NCBI RefSeq assembly: GCF_014695725.1
Contig: NZ_JACJOU010000012.1
Coordinates: forward strand, 248,001 to 312,000
Length of the DNA: 64,000 nt
From: Microcoleus sp. FACHB-672
Lineage (GTDB): Bacteria > Cyanobacteriota > Cyanobacteriia > Cyanobacteriales > Oscillatoriaceae
Direction: 5' to 3'
Shown here piece after piece: positions 34,186-42,753 of the stretch. Under the pieces are notes generated by a model. That model saw nothing but the letters and a program-made list of their open reading frames with translations, was not told the origin of the DNA and ran no database searches. Made by a program: the position numbers and the translations under genes. Numbering within the stretch: position 1 is the first letter of the stretch; every line of letters begins with the position of its first letter.

Positions 34186-34338
34186 TATTGTTGAGAGCGA
34201 ACTTTTTGGACGCACCCGTCAGTCAGCCGGTCGCTGCAAGCCGCCAGATAACCTAGCCACTGAGGTTCAGAACCCCTAACAAGAGGTGGAGATTTTGAGC
34301 GTGACTCGCTAACATAGGACTGACACAGGAGATAAGAA

Positions 34339-35238
34339 ATGGTAAACGTCGGATTTAGCTGGAGCAGTCTGCTAGGCATTACGCTGGCGGTGGCGGGGGC
34401 AGCACTTTACTTTTTGCGCTCAGTGCGTCCCAGTCTCGCCCGCGATCACGACATTTTCTTCGCAGCAGTGGGTTTACTCTGCGGCGGGATTCTATTTTTC
34501 CAAGGATGGCGGCAAGACCCTATTTTGCAGTTCGGTCAATTCTTGCTAACGGGTTCCGCTATCTTCTTTGCCGTAGAAAGCATCCGCCTGCGAAATGTGG
34601 CGACACTGCAAGCCAAGCGGAACACACGCATTGTAGATGACGATCGACCCGTCAGCTCGGCATACACTTATGTAGATGCTGAACTCGATGAACTTGAACC
34701 GGCAGAAGAAATGCCGCCCAGAGCGAGGATACGGGGAACTCAAGAGTCGCGCCCTTCTCGCAGTCAAGGGTATGAAGAAGAAGGCCGGCGTCGCCCTCCC
34801 AAGCGCAGCAGAAATGATGACAGATATGGGCCGGAAGATGGCCCTCCTCCCAGCCGCAGCAGAAGTGATGACAGGTATGGGCCGGAAGATGTCCCTCCTT
34901 CCAGCCGTAGTAGAGGTGAAGATAGATACGGCTCTGAAGCACCGTCTGGCAAGCGGCGGTCTCGTCCAAGCGCAGAACGCCCGCCAGCAAGCCGATCAGA
35001 CGAGTGGGATGATTCACCCGTAGAGACGGAAGAAAGACCCCCACGCGCCTCCTCAGCCGGCGCAAACCGCAAACCGAGCGATGGCGCAAGACCGAGAAAG
35101 AAACGTCCGCCCCAAGAAGAAAGAACCAGCCGGCGAACTTCGGAAACAACAGATCCAACCCCAGGTGAATATGTTGATTTCCAACCCATAGACTCCCCGG
35201 ATGACGAGCAGGACAATACAGGAAATTTTGATTACTAA
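34339..35238 (+). CDS. ycf66: Ycf66 family protein
   Basis: 299-aa protein of the Ycf66 family, conserved in cyanobacteria and some plastids and of unknown function. The N-terminal third (residues 1-85) is the Ycf66 domain with three hydrophobic helices: SSLLGITLAVAGAALYFL, DIFFAAVGLLCGGILFFQGW and FGQFLLTGSAIFFAVESIRL. The remaining 200 residues are a charged, Arg/Ser/Pro-rich disordered tail with repeated DDRYGPEDxPPxSRSR units. An AGGAGA Shine-Dalgarno sequence precedes the ATG. It lies downstream of psbX, a conserved association that suggests a role in the thylakoid membrane. Confidence 0.93.
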   Translation: MVNVGFSWSSLLGITLAVAGAALYFLRSVRPSLARDHDIFFAAVGLLCGGILFFQGWRQDPILQFGQFLLTGSAIFFAVESIRLRNVATLQAKRNTRIVDDDRPVSSAYTYVDAELDELEPAEEMPPRARIRGTQESRPSRSQGYEEEGRRRPPKRSRNDDRYGPEDGPPPSRSRSDDRYGPEDVPPSSRSRGEDRYGSEAPSGKRRSRPSAERPPASRSDEWDDSPVETEERPPRASSAGANRKPSDGARPRKKRPPQEERTSRRTSETTDPTPGEYVDFQPIDSPDDEQDNTGNFDY

Positions 35239-35314
35239 ATTTGTCCTTTGTCTGAAGTTGTTGCCCATGACAACAGACAGAGGGCAATTTCACTCTTGAA
35301 GTGGGTAACGTCTG

Positions 35315-35854
35315 GTGAACAGATTCACGCCTAAATGGTCTATTCATCGCTGGCTCACCTTGAGCGTCGCGAGTTTAGCAGTCGCCTGCAGCCCCGTCAA
35401 TCGCACCTTAGAACCCGTTGCGATTAACAGTCGCTATACTGACGAGCAGCCGGCTCTTAGTGGCAACGGTCGCTTTTTAGCATTTGTATCTAACCGGGAA
35501 GGCAGCCGCAATATTCTGTTGTATGACCGGCAAACCCAGCAATATGTAAACTTGCCCTACTTGAATCGGCCCGATGCAGTCGCCGACAGTCCCAGCATCA
35601 GCAACACAGCCCGTTATATTGTCTATATAGCCAGTGATCGAGGCCGGCCAGAAGTTGAACTCTACGACCGAGTTACAAAAAGGCCAGAAGTTTTAACGCG
35701 TGGGTATGTCGGCTGGGTACGCAATCCCAGTATTAGCCCAGATGGCCGGTATATCGTGTTTGAGAGCGGGCGGCGCGGTCAGTGGGACATTGAAATGATA
35801 GACCGAGGGCCGACCATTGAATTGGATCGTCTTAATGGCGGCCCGTCAAAGTGA
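35315..35854 (+). CDS. TolB-like lipoprotein with PD40 repeats (copy 1)
   Basis: 179-aa exported protein. The signal peptide ends in the lipobox LAVACS (cysteine at residue 25), so it is probably lipid-anchored in the periplasm. The mature part has about three or four WD40-like PD40 units (FLAFVSNREGSRNILLYDRQ, YIVYIASDRGRPEVELYDR and YIVFESGRRGQWDIEMID), enough for a partial propeller. It starts with GTG. The following gene encodes a paralogue of the same size and layout, a local tandem duplication. TolB-like proteins bind envelope partners; the ligand here is unknown. Confidence 0.88.
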   Translation: MNRFTPKWSIHRWLTLSVASLAVACSPVNRTLEPVAINSRYTDEQPALSGNGRFLAFVSNREGSRNILLYDRQTQQYVNLPYLNRPDAVADSPSISNTARYIVYIASDRGRPEVELYDRVTKRPEVLTRGYVGWVRNPSISPDGRYIVFESGRRGQWDIEMIDRGPTIELDRLNGGPSK

Positions 35855-35942
35855 AAAGGCTCTAGGGTTTAGAAGCTAAGGGAATATCAAGTTCGCTCTT
35901 CTGCCATCTTCCCGTCACCCCGTCACCCCCTCTTTTCCGCCT

Positions 35943-36467
35943 GTGAAACGCGCTATCTTTCTCCTGACTGTCGCCCTCACCGGCACGCTGAGCAGCTGCA
36001 CCGGCTACCCCCGCATTCTCAGCTTTCCCTTCGATGCTGGAGGGCGAAGCTTAAACAGTCCAGCCGGTGAAGTTACGCCTCAGCTTGCCGGTCGTTATAT
36101 TGTTTTTACCTCTGATCGCCAGCAAAGCCAAGACGTTTACCTTTACGATGCAGTTGATCGCCGGCTCATCGATTTACCTGGGTTAAACGCCCTCGATACC
36201 CTCGCCTCCCATCCAGCTGTAACAGAAGACGGGCGCTCAATTGTGTTTGCCGGCAGCCGTGAGGGGCGAGTGGACGTCTATCTTTACAACGTGCCGACTC
36301 GCCAGCTGCGGAACCTCACACAAAACCTCAAAGCTGAAGTTCGCAACCCTACAATTAGTGCCGATGGCAGCACCATTGCCTTTGAAGCCGGTGCACAAGG
36401 TCAGTGGAATATTACGCTCATAGATCCTTCTGGAAATCCTGTAAATACTCCAGATGCGCCTCGTTGA
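35943..36467 (+). CDS. TolB-like lipoprotein with PD40 repeats (copy 2)
   Basis: 174-aa paralogue of the preceding gene. The signal peptide KRAIFLLTVALTGTLSSC ends in a lipobox (LSSC). PD40-type units are YIVFTSDRQQSQDVYLYD, SIVFAGSREGRVDVYLYNV and TIAFEAGAQGQWNITLIDP. It starts with GTG 88 bases after the first copy; the spacer contains a CCGTCACC direct duplication. The two may assemble together into a fuller propeller, which is speculation. Downstream lies a 400-base region with an interspersed palindrome. Confidence 0.88.
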   Translation: MKRAIFLLTVALTGTLSSCTGYPRILSFPFDAGGRSLNSPAGEVTPQLAGRYIVFTSDRQQSQDVYLYDAVDRRLIDLPGLNALDTLASHPAVTEDGRSIVFAGSREGRVDVYLYNVPTRQLRNLTQNLKAEVRNPTISADGSTIAFEAGAQGQWNITLIDPSGNPVNTPDAPR

Positions 36468-36874
36468 ACTCAAGCGACCTTAAATTTTAAAATGTAGATA
36501 ACTTGCTCAGTGCCGGCGCTACTACAAACCCAGATAGAGGGTGAAAATCCTTTTCTCTATAAGATTCATAAATTTTAAACCCTAGCCTCTAGCGGATAAA
36601 CGCAGATCTCAGTAAATTAATCTGTGTTTATCTGTGGTGACAATTTTGATTTCTAATGCCGCAACTCATTCCGGAAACTCAACATGAGATTAGGAACGAG
36701 TAATTGGTGCTGAGCGTCTTAGCGAAAAAGATAGCGAACGCTGCCAGCTTATCAAATATTCCACCCATAAAAACAGCAATTATAACCGCATTATTAAAAA
36801 TTTGCTTTTCTTTGCGCTTTCCTTGGCGACCATTCGATTAAAAAATAAAATCATTTATTAATAGGAGTCAAACT
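36468..36874. other. Intergenic stretch with an interspersed palindrome
   Basis: About 407 bases upstream of the HtrA-type protease gene. It contains the GATAAACGCAGAT palindrome (36595-36632) and an AGGAG ribosome-binding sequence about ten bases before the protease ATG. No gene is seen. Confidence 0.55.
36595..36632. repeat. Interspersed palindrome of the GATAAACGCAGAT type
   Basis: Arms GATAAACGCAGAT (36595-36607) and ATCTGTGTTTATC (36620-36632) pair with one G-T wobble. Related words occur at 50930-50999 and repeatedly at 63455-63550. Confidence 0.7.
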
Positions 36875-38341
36875 ATGAATACTAAACTCTTGCCTTTGGC
36901 GACATCAGGCATTTTAGCGATTGCAACAGTTATCGGGTCAATCACGATTACGGCCCTAGCCCCAGCCGGTTTGCTGCCCTCAAGCCGTGCCGTAGCCCAA
37001 GACGTAGATGAACAAACCAATATTCGCGTTTACGAAGTCGCCAGTCCTGCCGTCGTCTCCATCGATGCCGGCAGCAGTAACGGCAGCGGCAGTATCATTA
37101 GCCCTGAAGGTCTGGTGCTCACCAACGCCCACGTTGTCGCCGGATCTCCCCGCAACGTCAGCGTGATTTTAGCTGATGGCCGACGAGTCCAAGCCGAAGT
37201 CATTGCCTTTGGTGAGAAGGATCTAGACCTAGCCGTTCTCAAGATTCGGGGCGAAAACAATTTGCCCACCATACCCCTCGCATCGGTGGATTCCGTCAGA
37301 GTGGGCCAGCGAGCCTATGCCATCGGCAACCCCTTCGGACGATTTCAGGGAACCTTCACCGTCGGCATCGTTAGCCGCATTGACCGGCAGCGCGGCTTGA
37401 TCCAAACAGACGCCGCCATCAATCCCGGCAACTCAGGCGGACCCTTGCTCAACAGTCAGGGAGAATTAATTGGCGTTAACACCGCCATTTTTACAGGTCG
37501 CCAAGGCGGCAATATTGGCATCGGTTTTGCCATGTCCCTAGATCGGGTGCAGCCTTTCCTGACAGCAGTCCGGGAAGGACGCGCCCCCCGGGTTTCTCAG
37601 GTACAGCAGCAAGCGACCGCTTCGACTAACAACTACAAACCCCAGCAAATCGCGCTCAATGGTGCACCCGTTAGCGGCAGACTCGGACCCGGTTCCCTGG
37701 TTTTACGGGCAGATAACAGCTTTTTCAACATTTACACATTTCAGGGGAAAGCCGGCCAGCGGATCTCAATTGAAATGGACAGCCAGGAGATCGATCCTTT
37801 TTTAATCCTACTCAGCCCTAACGGTCGCGATCTTGGGCAAGATGATGACGGGGGCGGCGGTAACAGCGCCAAAATTGAGGCAACCCTCCCGGGAAACGGC
37901 ACCTATACCTTGATTGCCAATTCCTCTCAGCCGGGAGAATCCGGGTCTTACAACTTGCGAATCATTGCTAGTGGTGCCGGCGGTGATACCAGGGGCAATG
38001 CCAGGAATCAAGGCCAGCAGGGGAACGTGATCGCTCGTCTAGAGAGCGTTCTCGGTCCCGGCGCGTCTGTTCTTCCCTCCGACGGCAGTCTATTTCGGCA
38101 GACGACCTTTACAGGCCGTGGCGGCCAGTCTGTAACGATTAGCTTAGAAAGTCCTGAGTTTGACACCTATCTCGTCCTGCTCAGCCCAGAGGGTAAAGTG
38201 CTCGCACAAAATGACAATGCCGGTGCTGACACAACCAATTCTGCAATTACAGCTACTTTGCCCCGCAGCGGCGTTTACCGCGTGGTTGTTAATGCTCGTG
38301 ACAGACAAGGCCGAGGCCGGTATACTCTCACCATTCGTTAA
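36875..38341 (+). CDS. HtrA-like S1C serine protease with two PPC domains
   Basis: 488-aa exported trypsin-like protease. The signal peptide covers about residues 1-42. The protease domain (about 50-235) has the full catalytic triad: H86 in LTNAHVVAG, D118 in DLDLAVLKI and S187 in NPGNSGGPL. Instead of the PDZ domains of DegP/HhoA there are two pre-peptidase C-terminal (PPC) beta domains, about 265-365 (FQGKAGQRISIEMDSQEIDP, GTYTLIANS) and 390-487 (SVTISLESPEFDTYLVLLSP, GVYRVVVNA). PPC domains usually aid secretion or are cleaved. Likely role: envelope protein quality control or an extracellular protease. Convergent with the diguanylate cyclase, 17 bases apart. Confidence 0.93.
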   Translation: MNTKLLPLATSGILAIATVIGSITITALAPAGLLPSSRAVAQDVDEQTNIRVYEVASPAVVSIDAGSSNGSGSIISPEGLVLTNAHVVAGSPRNVSVILADGRRVQAEVIAFGEKDLDLAVLKIRGENNLPTIPLASVDSVRVGQRAYAIGNPFGRFQGTFTVGIVSRIDRQRGLIQTDAAINPGNSGGPLLNSQGELIGVNTAIFTGRQGGNIGIGFAMSLDRVQPFLTAVREGRAPRVSQVQQQATASTNNYKPQQIALNGAPVSGRLGPGSLVLRADNSFFNIYTFQGKAGQRISIEMDSQEIDPFLILLSPNGRDLGQDDDGGGGNSAKIEATLPGNGTYTLIANSSQPGESGSYNLRIIASGAGGDTRGNARNQGQQGNVIARLESVLGPGASVLPSDGSLFRQTTFTGRGGQSVTISLESPEFDTYLVLLSPEGKVLAQNDNAGADTTNSAITATLPRSGVYRVVVNARDRQGRGRYTLTIR

Positions 38342-38358
38342 ACAGTTAGTAAGGAAAA

Positions 38359-41082
38359 TTAGGTTGAGTCGGGTAAATTTTTTCTTGAGGAACCCGATAG
38401 ACCCAAATCTCCGCTCTCGTGGCAACTTTCTAATAAATTTACAGGGGAAAAAGTTGCGCTCGCGATGCGATTTCTGCCCTGATTTTTAGCTAGATAAAGC
38501 GCCTTATCAGCCACACTAATCAGTGTTTTGGGCGAAAATTCTTGAGTAGGAATTATTGCCGCCACTCCCAAACTCAACGAGACATATTGACTGACTGAAG
38601 ATTTAGCGTGCTCAATTTTGAGCTGTTGAACTGCTAAACGCAGTGCTTCAGCCAAGGTGAAAGCCGTCTCAGCGTTTGTATTGGGGAGAATTATCGCAAA
38701 TTCTTCTCCGCCGTACCGAGCAAGTAAATGTGCCGAACTCTGAAGTGTGCGGTTCAGTGCTCGGGCAACCTGCTGCAAACAATCATCTCCCGCTTGATGC
38801 CCATAAGTATCGTTATAGTTTTTAAAATAGTCCACATCGCACAGAATTAAAGACAGGGGCTTCATCTCCCGCCCCAGCCGCACCCACTCTTGAGATAAAT
38901 ACTGGTCAAACCGGCGGCGATTGGCGACTTGAGTTAAACCATCTAAGGTGGCGAGGCGCTCTAACTCTCGATTTGCTTTTTGCAGAGCGGCTTCGGCTCG
39001 CTGACGAGCGGTGATATCAGAAAATGAAGCAACGACTGCATGAGGTAAAGTTTCACCGGCTTGCAACAGCGGTTGGCAATTAATTGAAATCCAGATCAGC
39101 CTCCCATCTGGTTTGTGCAAGCCCATAATCGCATTGGACTGAGGTACGCTGGTTCGCAAAGCAATGGTTACCGGGTGATATTCCATTGGGAAAGGAGAAC
39201 CATCTTCGCGGATCGCTCGCCAGCGCAAAGCCGTATAATTTCGCCCCATTATCTGTCGAGTAGAAAGCCCCAAGATCCTCTCTGCGCTAGCATTACAGGC
39301 GCTGATGCGGCCATTAGCCTGAACCAAAACAATTCCCTCTGCTATCGCTGCAATAACCGAGCGATAACGCTCCTCACTCTCGCGCAGCGCCTCCTCTGCC
39401 CGCACGCGATAGGTGATATCACGCGCCACCCAAATCACAGAATTGTGGGAAATCGGAGAAATACTTGTGGCAAACCAAACTTCTCGCTCTTTAATCATCA
39501 AGCTGTATTCAAAATTGACAGTCTCCTGAGTGTCGAGCGCCGTTTGGATGTGAGCCATAAAAGTATCTGCCGGCGATCGGGGAAAGATTTCGTAGACTGT
39601 CTTACCTATCAATTCTTCAGCCGGTTTATATAGCAGAGCTGGATTCGTCGGTGCGACTTTGAGATGGCGTCCGTCAGCATCAACAACCAAGATCAGTTCG
39701 CTCATTCCCGCAAACAGTGCTCTCAATTCAGCCTCAGCTTGCTGGAGTGAAGCTGTGCGCTGCTCAACCCGCACTTCTAGCTGATAATTTGTCGTTTCCA
39801 AGGCAGTAAAGGACTCGCGCAACTGTCCTGCCATTTGGTTAAAAGCACCCGCCAGAACCCTCAGTTCATTGACCCCTCTAAATTCAATATTTTGATCGAG
39901 TTCTCCGCCGGCAATGGCTTTGGATGCTTCACTCAAATGGTGTATGGGCTTGCTAATCCAGCGAGCAGTCAAAATTCCCATCCCTGTAGCCAACCCTAAC
40001 GCAGCGAGTCCCAAGGCAATAGAACTGCGGTTGCTCGCGTGTATTTGCTCCATGAAGTCAGCTTCTGGAACCACCACAACAATCAACCAATCTAGACCTC
40101 GATTGTCACGAAACGGGGTTATCTGAAGAAATTCCTGCTGGTTCTTTAGCTCGAAGGTGAGAGACTGGCTACTATTAATTTCGCTAAGGTTGCCAAAGTG
40201 CTTGATTAAATGCTCTGCGGTGGAGCGAATTAAAATATCTTTACTTTCGGTCGCTTTCACCCGTTCTGCTTGACCGTTTCGCATGACAAACGGCTTATCA
40301 AGCGTGGAAGAAGCAACCAACAGTCCGGAACGCTCAATGATGAAGCTCTGTGCGGAAGGACTAATTTTTAAGCTGCGGAGAAAGTCACCAATTTGTGAGA
40401 GAAATAACGTCGTTCCTAAAACGCCTAACTTCCTGCCTTTTTTGTCGTAGACAGGAAGAATGGCATCGGTTACAACTTCCTCTGTGCCATAGCCGAGGTA
40501 AACGGGACTCCATCCCGGTTTACCTTGCTGCATCGCGGCTTTATACCAAGGCCGTTTCCGAGGATCGTAGGGTCCATTATCTCTTAAACGTTTGTCTCGG
40601 TGGCCTTTGCTGTTTACTGTGTAGGTAGACAAACGATTGCCGGTGGAGGCGTCGGCGGCTTCAATGTTAAGGGTGCCATCATCACGAACTCGCGCCACCC
40701 CAATGAATTCTCCAAACTCGTTGCCCCATTGAATGTAGCCCACCGCTTGAAATAAGTTGAGCTGTTGCAAAAAGTAGCTCTCGATGCTGCTCAAGTCTCG
40801 TGGGCGCAATAAACCCTGCTCGATAGCATCCAGGTTGATCTGATTGACTATGTGGGGGGTTTCTAAGTAGGGGCGAAAGCGTTCTTCAATGCGGGCGGCG
40901 GCGGCGCTTTGCAACTGAGTGGTTAGGTCGTTTACTGCCTTTTGGCCGTTGCGAAACGACAGCCAGCCGGTCAGTCCCACTGCGGCAAAAATTTGTAAGA
41001 GGAAGGGGACAACGAGGACAATGCGAAGAGGTATTTTTGTAGAAACCTTTGTCGCATTACTGAGCAGCAATTTCAGTAACAT
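38359..41082 (-). CDS. Diguanylate cyclase with extracytoplasmic Cache sensor, HAMP and two PAS domains
   Basis: 907-aa sensor enzyme making cyclic di-GMP. Domains: membrane helix near 22-40, double-Cache sensor (about 45-340, with GPYDPRKRPWYKAAMQQGKP), second helix near 350-372, HAMP (SKPIHHLSEASKAIAGGELD), a coiled coil, PAS 1 (about 455-570), PAS 2 (about 575-700) and GGDEF (about 735-890). The active loop is RYGGEEFAI, competent for cyclase activity; DVDYFKNYNDTYGHQAGD is a conserved metal and nucleotide-binding segment. The allosteric RxxD I-site expected five residues before GGEEF reads SSAH, so product inhibition is probably absent. The Cache signal is unknown; such domains bind small molecules. 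Confidence 0.95.
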   Translation of the reverse strand: MLLKLLLSNATKVSTKIPLRIVLVVPFLLQIFAAVGLTGWLSFRNGQKAVNDLTTQLQSAAAARIEERFRPYLETPHIVNQINLDAIEQGLLRPRDLSSIESYFLQQLNLFQAVGYIQWGNEFGEFIGVARVRDDGTLNIEAADASTGNRLSTYTVNSKGHRDKRLRDNGPYDPRKRPWYKAAMQQGKPGWSPVYLGYGTEEVVTDAILPVYDKKGRKLGVLGTTLFLSQIGDFLRSLKISPSAQSFIIERSGLLVASSTLDKPFVMRNGQAERVKATESKDILIRSTAEHLIKHFGNLSEINSSQSLTFELKNQQEFLQITPFRDNRGLDWLIVVVVPEADFMEQIHASNRSSIALGLAALGLATGMGILTARWISKPIHHLSEASKAIAGGELDQNIEFRGVNELRVLAGAFNQMAGQLRESFTALETTNYQLEVRVEQRTASLQQAEAELRALFAGMSELILVVDADGRHLKVAPTNPALLYKPAEELIGKTVYEIFPRSPADTFMAHIQTALDTQETVNFEYSLMIKEREVWFATSISPISHNSVIWVARDITYRVRAEEALRESEERYRSVIAAIAEGIVLVQANGRISACNASAERILGLSTRQIMGRNYTALRWRAIREDGSPFPMEYHPVTIALRTSVPQSNAIMGLHKPDGRLIWISINCQPLLQAGETLPHAVVASFSDITARQRAEAALQKANRELERLATLDGLTQVANRRRFDQYLSQEWVRLGREMKPLSLILCDVDYFKNYNDTYGHQAGDDCLQQVARALNRTLQSSAHLLARYGGEEFAIILPNTNAETAFTLAEALRLAVQQLKIEHAKSSVSQYVSLSLGVAAIIPTQEFSPKTLISVADKALYLAKNQGRNRIASATFSPVNLLESCHESGDLGLSGSSRKNLPDST

Positions 41083-41277
41083 TTTGACCCTGGAGCCTTA
41101 AGGGAGCCAAACATTGAAACCACAAAAAATAACGCGCTGACGTAATATTTGCTTTGTTAAATCCTCGGAGTTTGTTTCAATGTATTACTCTATTTAAATG
41201 TCCAGCGTTGTTTTTTGTATGTTTGCTGTGATCAGAAGTGAATGAAGCGAGTTGCCGCAGCCGCTCGCTTCATTCCT

Positions 41278-41469
41278 TTAGCGCAGCCCCAGCCACGTGA
41301 AGAAATCTTGGCGAGTGAAAAATTCCAGTAGCAGGAGTGCGACAAATCCTAGCATGGCAAATCGTCCGTTAATTTGCTCTGCGTAAGCAGTCCAGCCAAA
41401 GGCCGGTTCAGGTTGGTTATAAGATTCGGTTTGAGTAGATGCCGGCGCGGACGGTGTTTCTGGCTTCAT
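41278..41469 (-). CDS. High-light-inducible (CAB/ELIP/HLIP) one-helix protein
   Basis: 63-aa thylakoid protein with a Pro/Ser-rich N-terminus (residues 1-24) and a single chlorophyll-binding helix carrying the hallmark AEQINGRFAMLGFVALLLLE (ExxNGRxAMxGF). HLIPs bind chlorophyll and carotenoid and protect photosystem assembly under excess light. The start codon overlaps the stop codon of sdhB (ATGA), indicating translational coupling with the respiratory enzyme subunit. The length is typical. Promoter control must come from upstream of sdhB unless an internal promoter exists. Confidence 0.95.
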   Translation of the reverse strand: MKPETPSAPASTQTESYNQPEPAFGWTAYAEQINGRFAMLGFVALLLLEFFTRQDFFTWLGLR

Positions 41470-42575
41470 AGTTTTTCAGGGTTTTCTTGACTTTCTTGAG
41501 CAGATTGTTGCTCTAAATTTTGTACGGATTCAATCAGCGATCGCACAACCGCTGCTCCTTCCGACGGTTCAAATGATAAGGGAAATTTGCGTTTTGCCAG
41601 CATCCGCAACCCTAATGGGCCGAGGCTGGCTAATCCTTTGATATCACGGAAACTGTTACCGACAACTTGCAAACCGAATTTGCGCTCATCAATCCAACCA
41701 CCTTCTTTGACGAGATTGATTAATACTTTGCGGTGGCGGATTTGCCGGCTGTCTTGGGCATTTTTGCGCTCAAGAATTTCTTGTTTGATTTTGCCGATTT
41801 GATCCATTGGTGCGACTTCCATCGGACAGACGGCATTGCAGTAATAACAGCGGGTGCAACCCCAGACGCCGGCGGTGCCTTGGTTGTATTGTTCCAACCG
41901 GCTTTCTGTCTGGTCATCGCGGGAGTCGGCTACCATCCGGTAAGCTTTCGCGAGGGCGTGAGGACCGACAAACTCAGGATTGACTTCGCGGGCGTTGCAC
42001 TCGGAATAACAGGCACCGCAGAGGATGCAATTGCCGGTTTGATTCAGTTGTGCCCGTTCCTCAGGGGTTTGAAGGAACTCACGTTCTGGAACTTGTCGTG
42101 CGCCGGTGCTCACATACGGATCGACTGCCTGGAGGTTATTCCAGAAACTGGCCATATCCACCACCAGATCCTTAATCACCGGCATATTGCCCATTGGCGC
42201 GATAGTAATTTCTGGGATGCCGTCTGCCGGTGTTCTTGGAGGTGCATCTTGCCCACCTTTGTTTTTGAGCAGGGCATCCTGTCCTTCCTGTGCCGGCACC
42301 TGGGCAGCCTGAGCTGCAATTTGCTCTAATCTCGCCAGTTCGCTGCCCACATTCTCCTTACAGGCTAGCGCGGAGCGCCCATCAATTCGCATGGAACAAC
42401 TGCCGCAGATGGTGTTGCGGCAATTTTTGCGAAACGCTAGGGTTCCATCTTGCTCCCACTTAATGCGATTGAGGCAATCTAAAATTGTATTACCCGGTTC
42501 CACCTCCAGCGTGTAAGTCTGAATGCTAGGAGAGGAATTTTGATTTTGTCGAACGACCTTAAAACGAACTTGCAT
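41466..42575 (-). CDS. sdhB: Succinate dehydrogenase/fumarate reductase iron-sulfur subunit
   Basis: 369-aa subunit carrying electrons from the flavoprotein to quinone. The N-terminal [2Fe-2S] domain has C52, C57, C60 and C72 in RKNCRNTICGSCSMRIDG and ALACK. The C-terminal domain holds CILCGACYSEC and CTRCYYCNAVCP, both of CxxCxxCxxxC form, so the second cluster looks like [4Fe-4S] rather than the [3Fe-4S] of classical SdhB. Residues about 77-120 are a low-complexity insertion between the domains (AQVPAQEGQDALLKNKGGQD), making the protein longer than usual (240-330). The catalytic subunit sdhA is not adjacent. The gene overlaps the HLIP gene by four bases. Confidence 0.92.
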   Translation of the reverse strand: MQVRFKVVRQNQNSSPSIQTYTLEVEPGNTILDCLNRIKWEQDGTLAFRKNCRNTICGSCSMRIDGRSALACKENVGSELARLEQIAAQAAQVPAQEGQDALLKNKGGQDAPPRTPADGIPEITIAPMGNMPVIKDLVVDMASFWNNLQAVDPYVSTGARQVPEREFLQTPEERAQLNQTGNCILCGACYSECNAREVNPEFVGPHALAKAYRMVADSRDDQTESRLEQYNQGTAGVWGCTRCYYCNAVCPMEVAPMDQIGKIKQEILERKNAQDSRQIRHRKVLINLVKEGGWIDERKFGLQVVGNSFRDIKGLASLGPLGLRMLAKRKFPLSFEPSEGAAVVRSLIESVQNLEQQSAQESQENPEKL

Positions 42576-42753
42576 AGTTGCTACTCCACCAATCCCGTAT
42601 AGGGGGATGCTTAGACCATTGTATGCCGGTTAATTCATAAGGTGTGTCGCAGTTATATCCTTATTCAACCCCAGCCGGCAACTTATAGCCATTAGCAATT
42701 AATAAAAGGTGAGAATGTTAAATTAAAGCTGTTGCCAGTTGAGGGCTTTGCCA

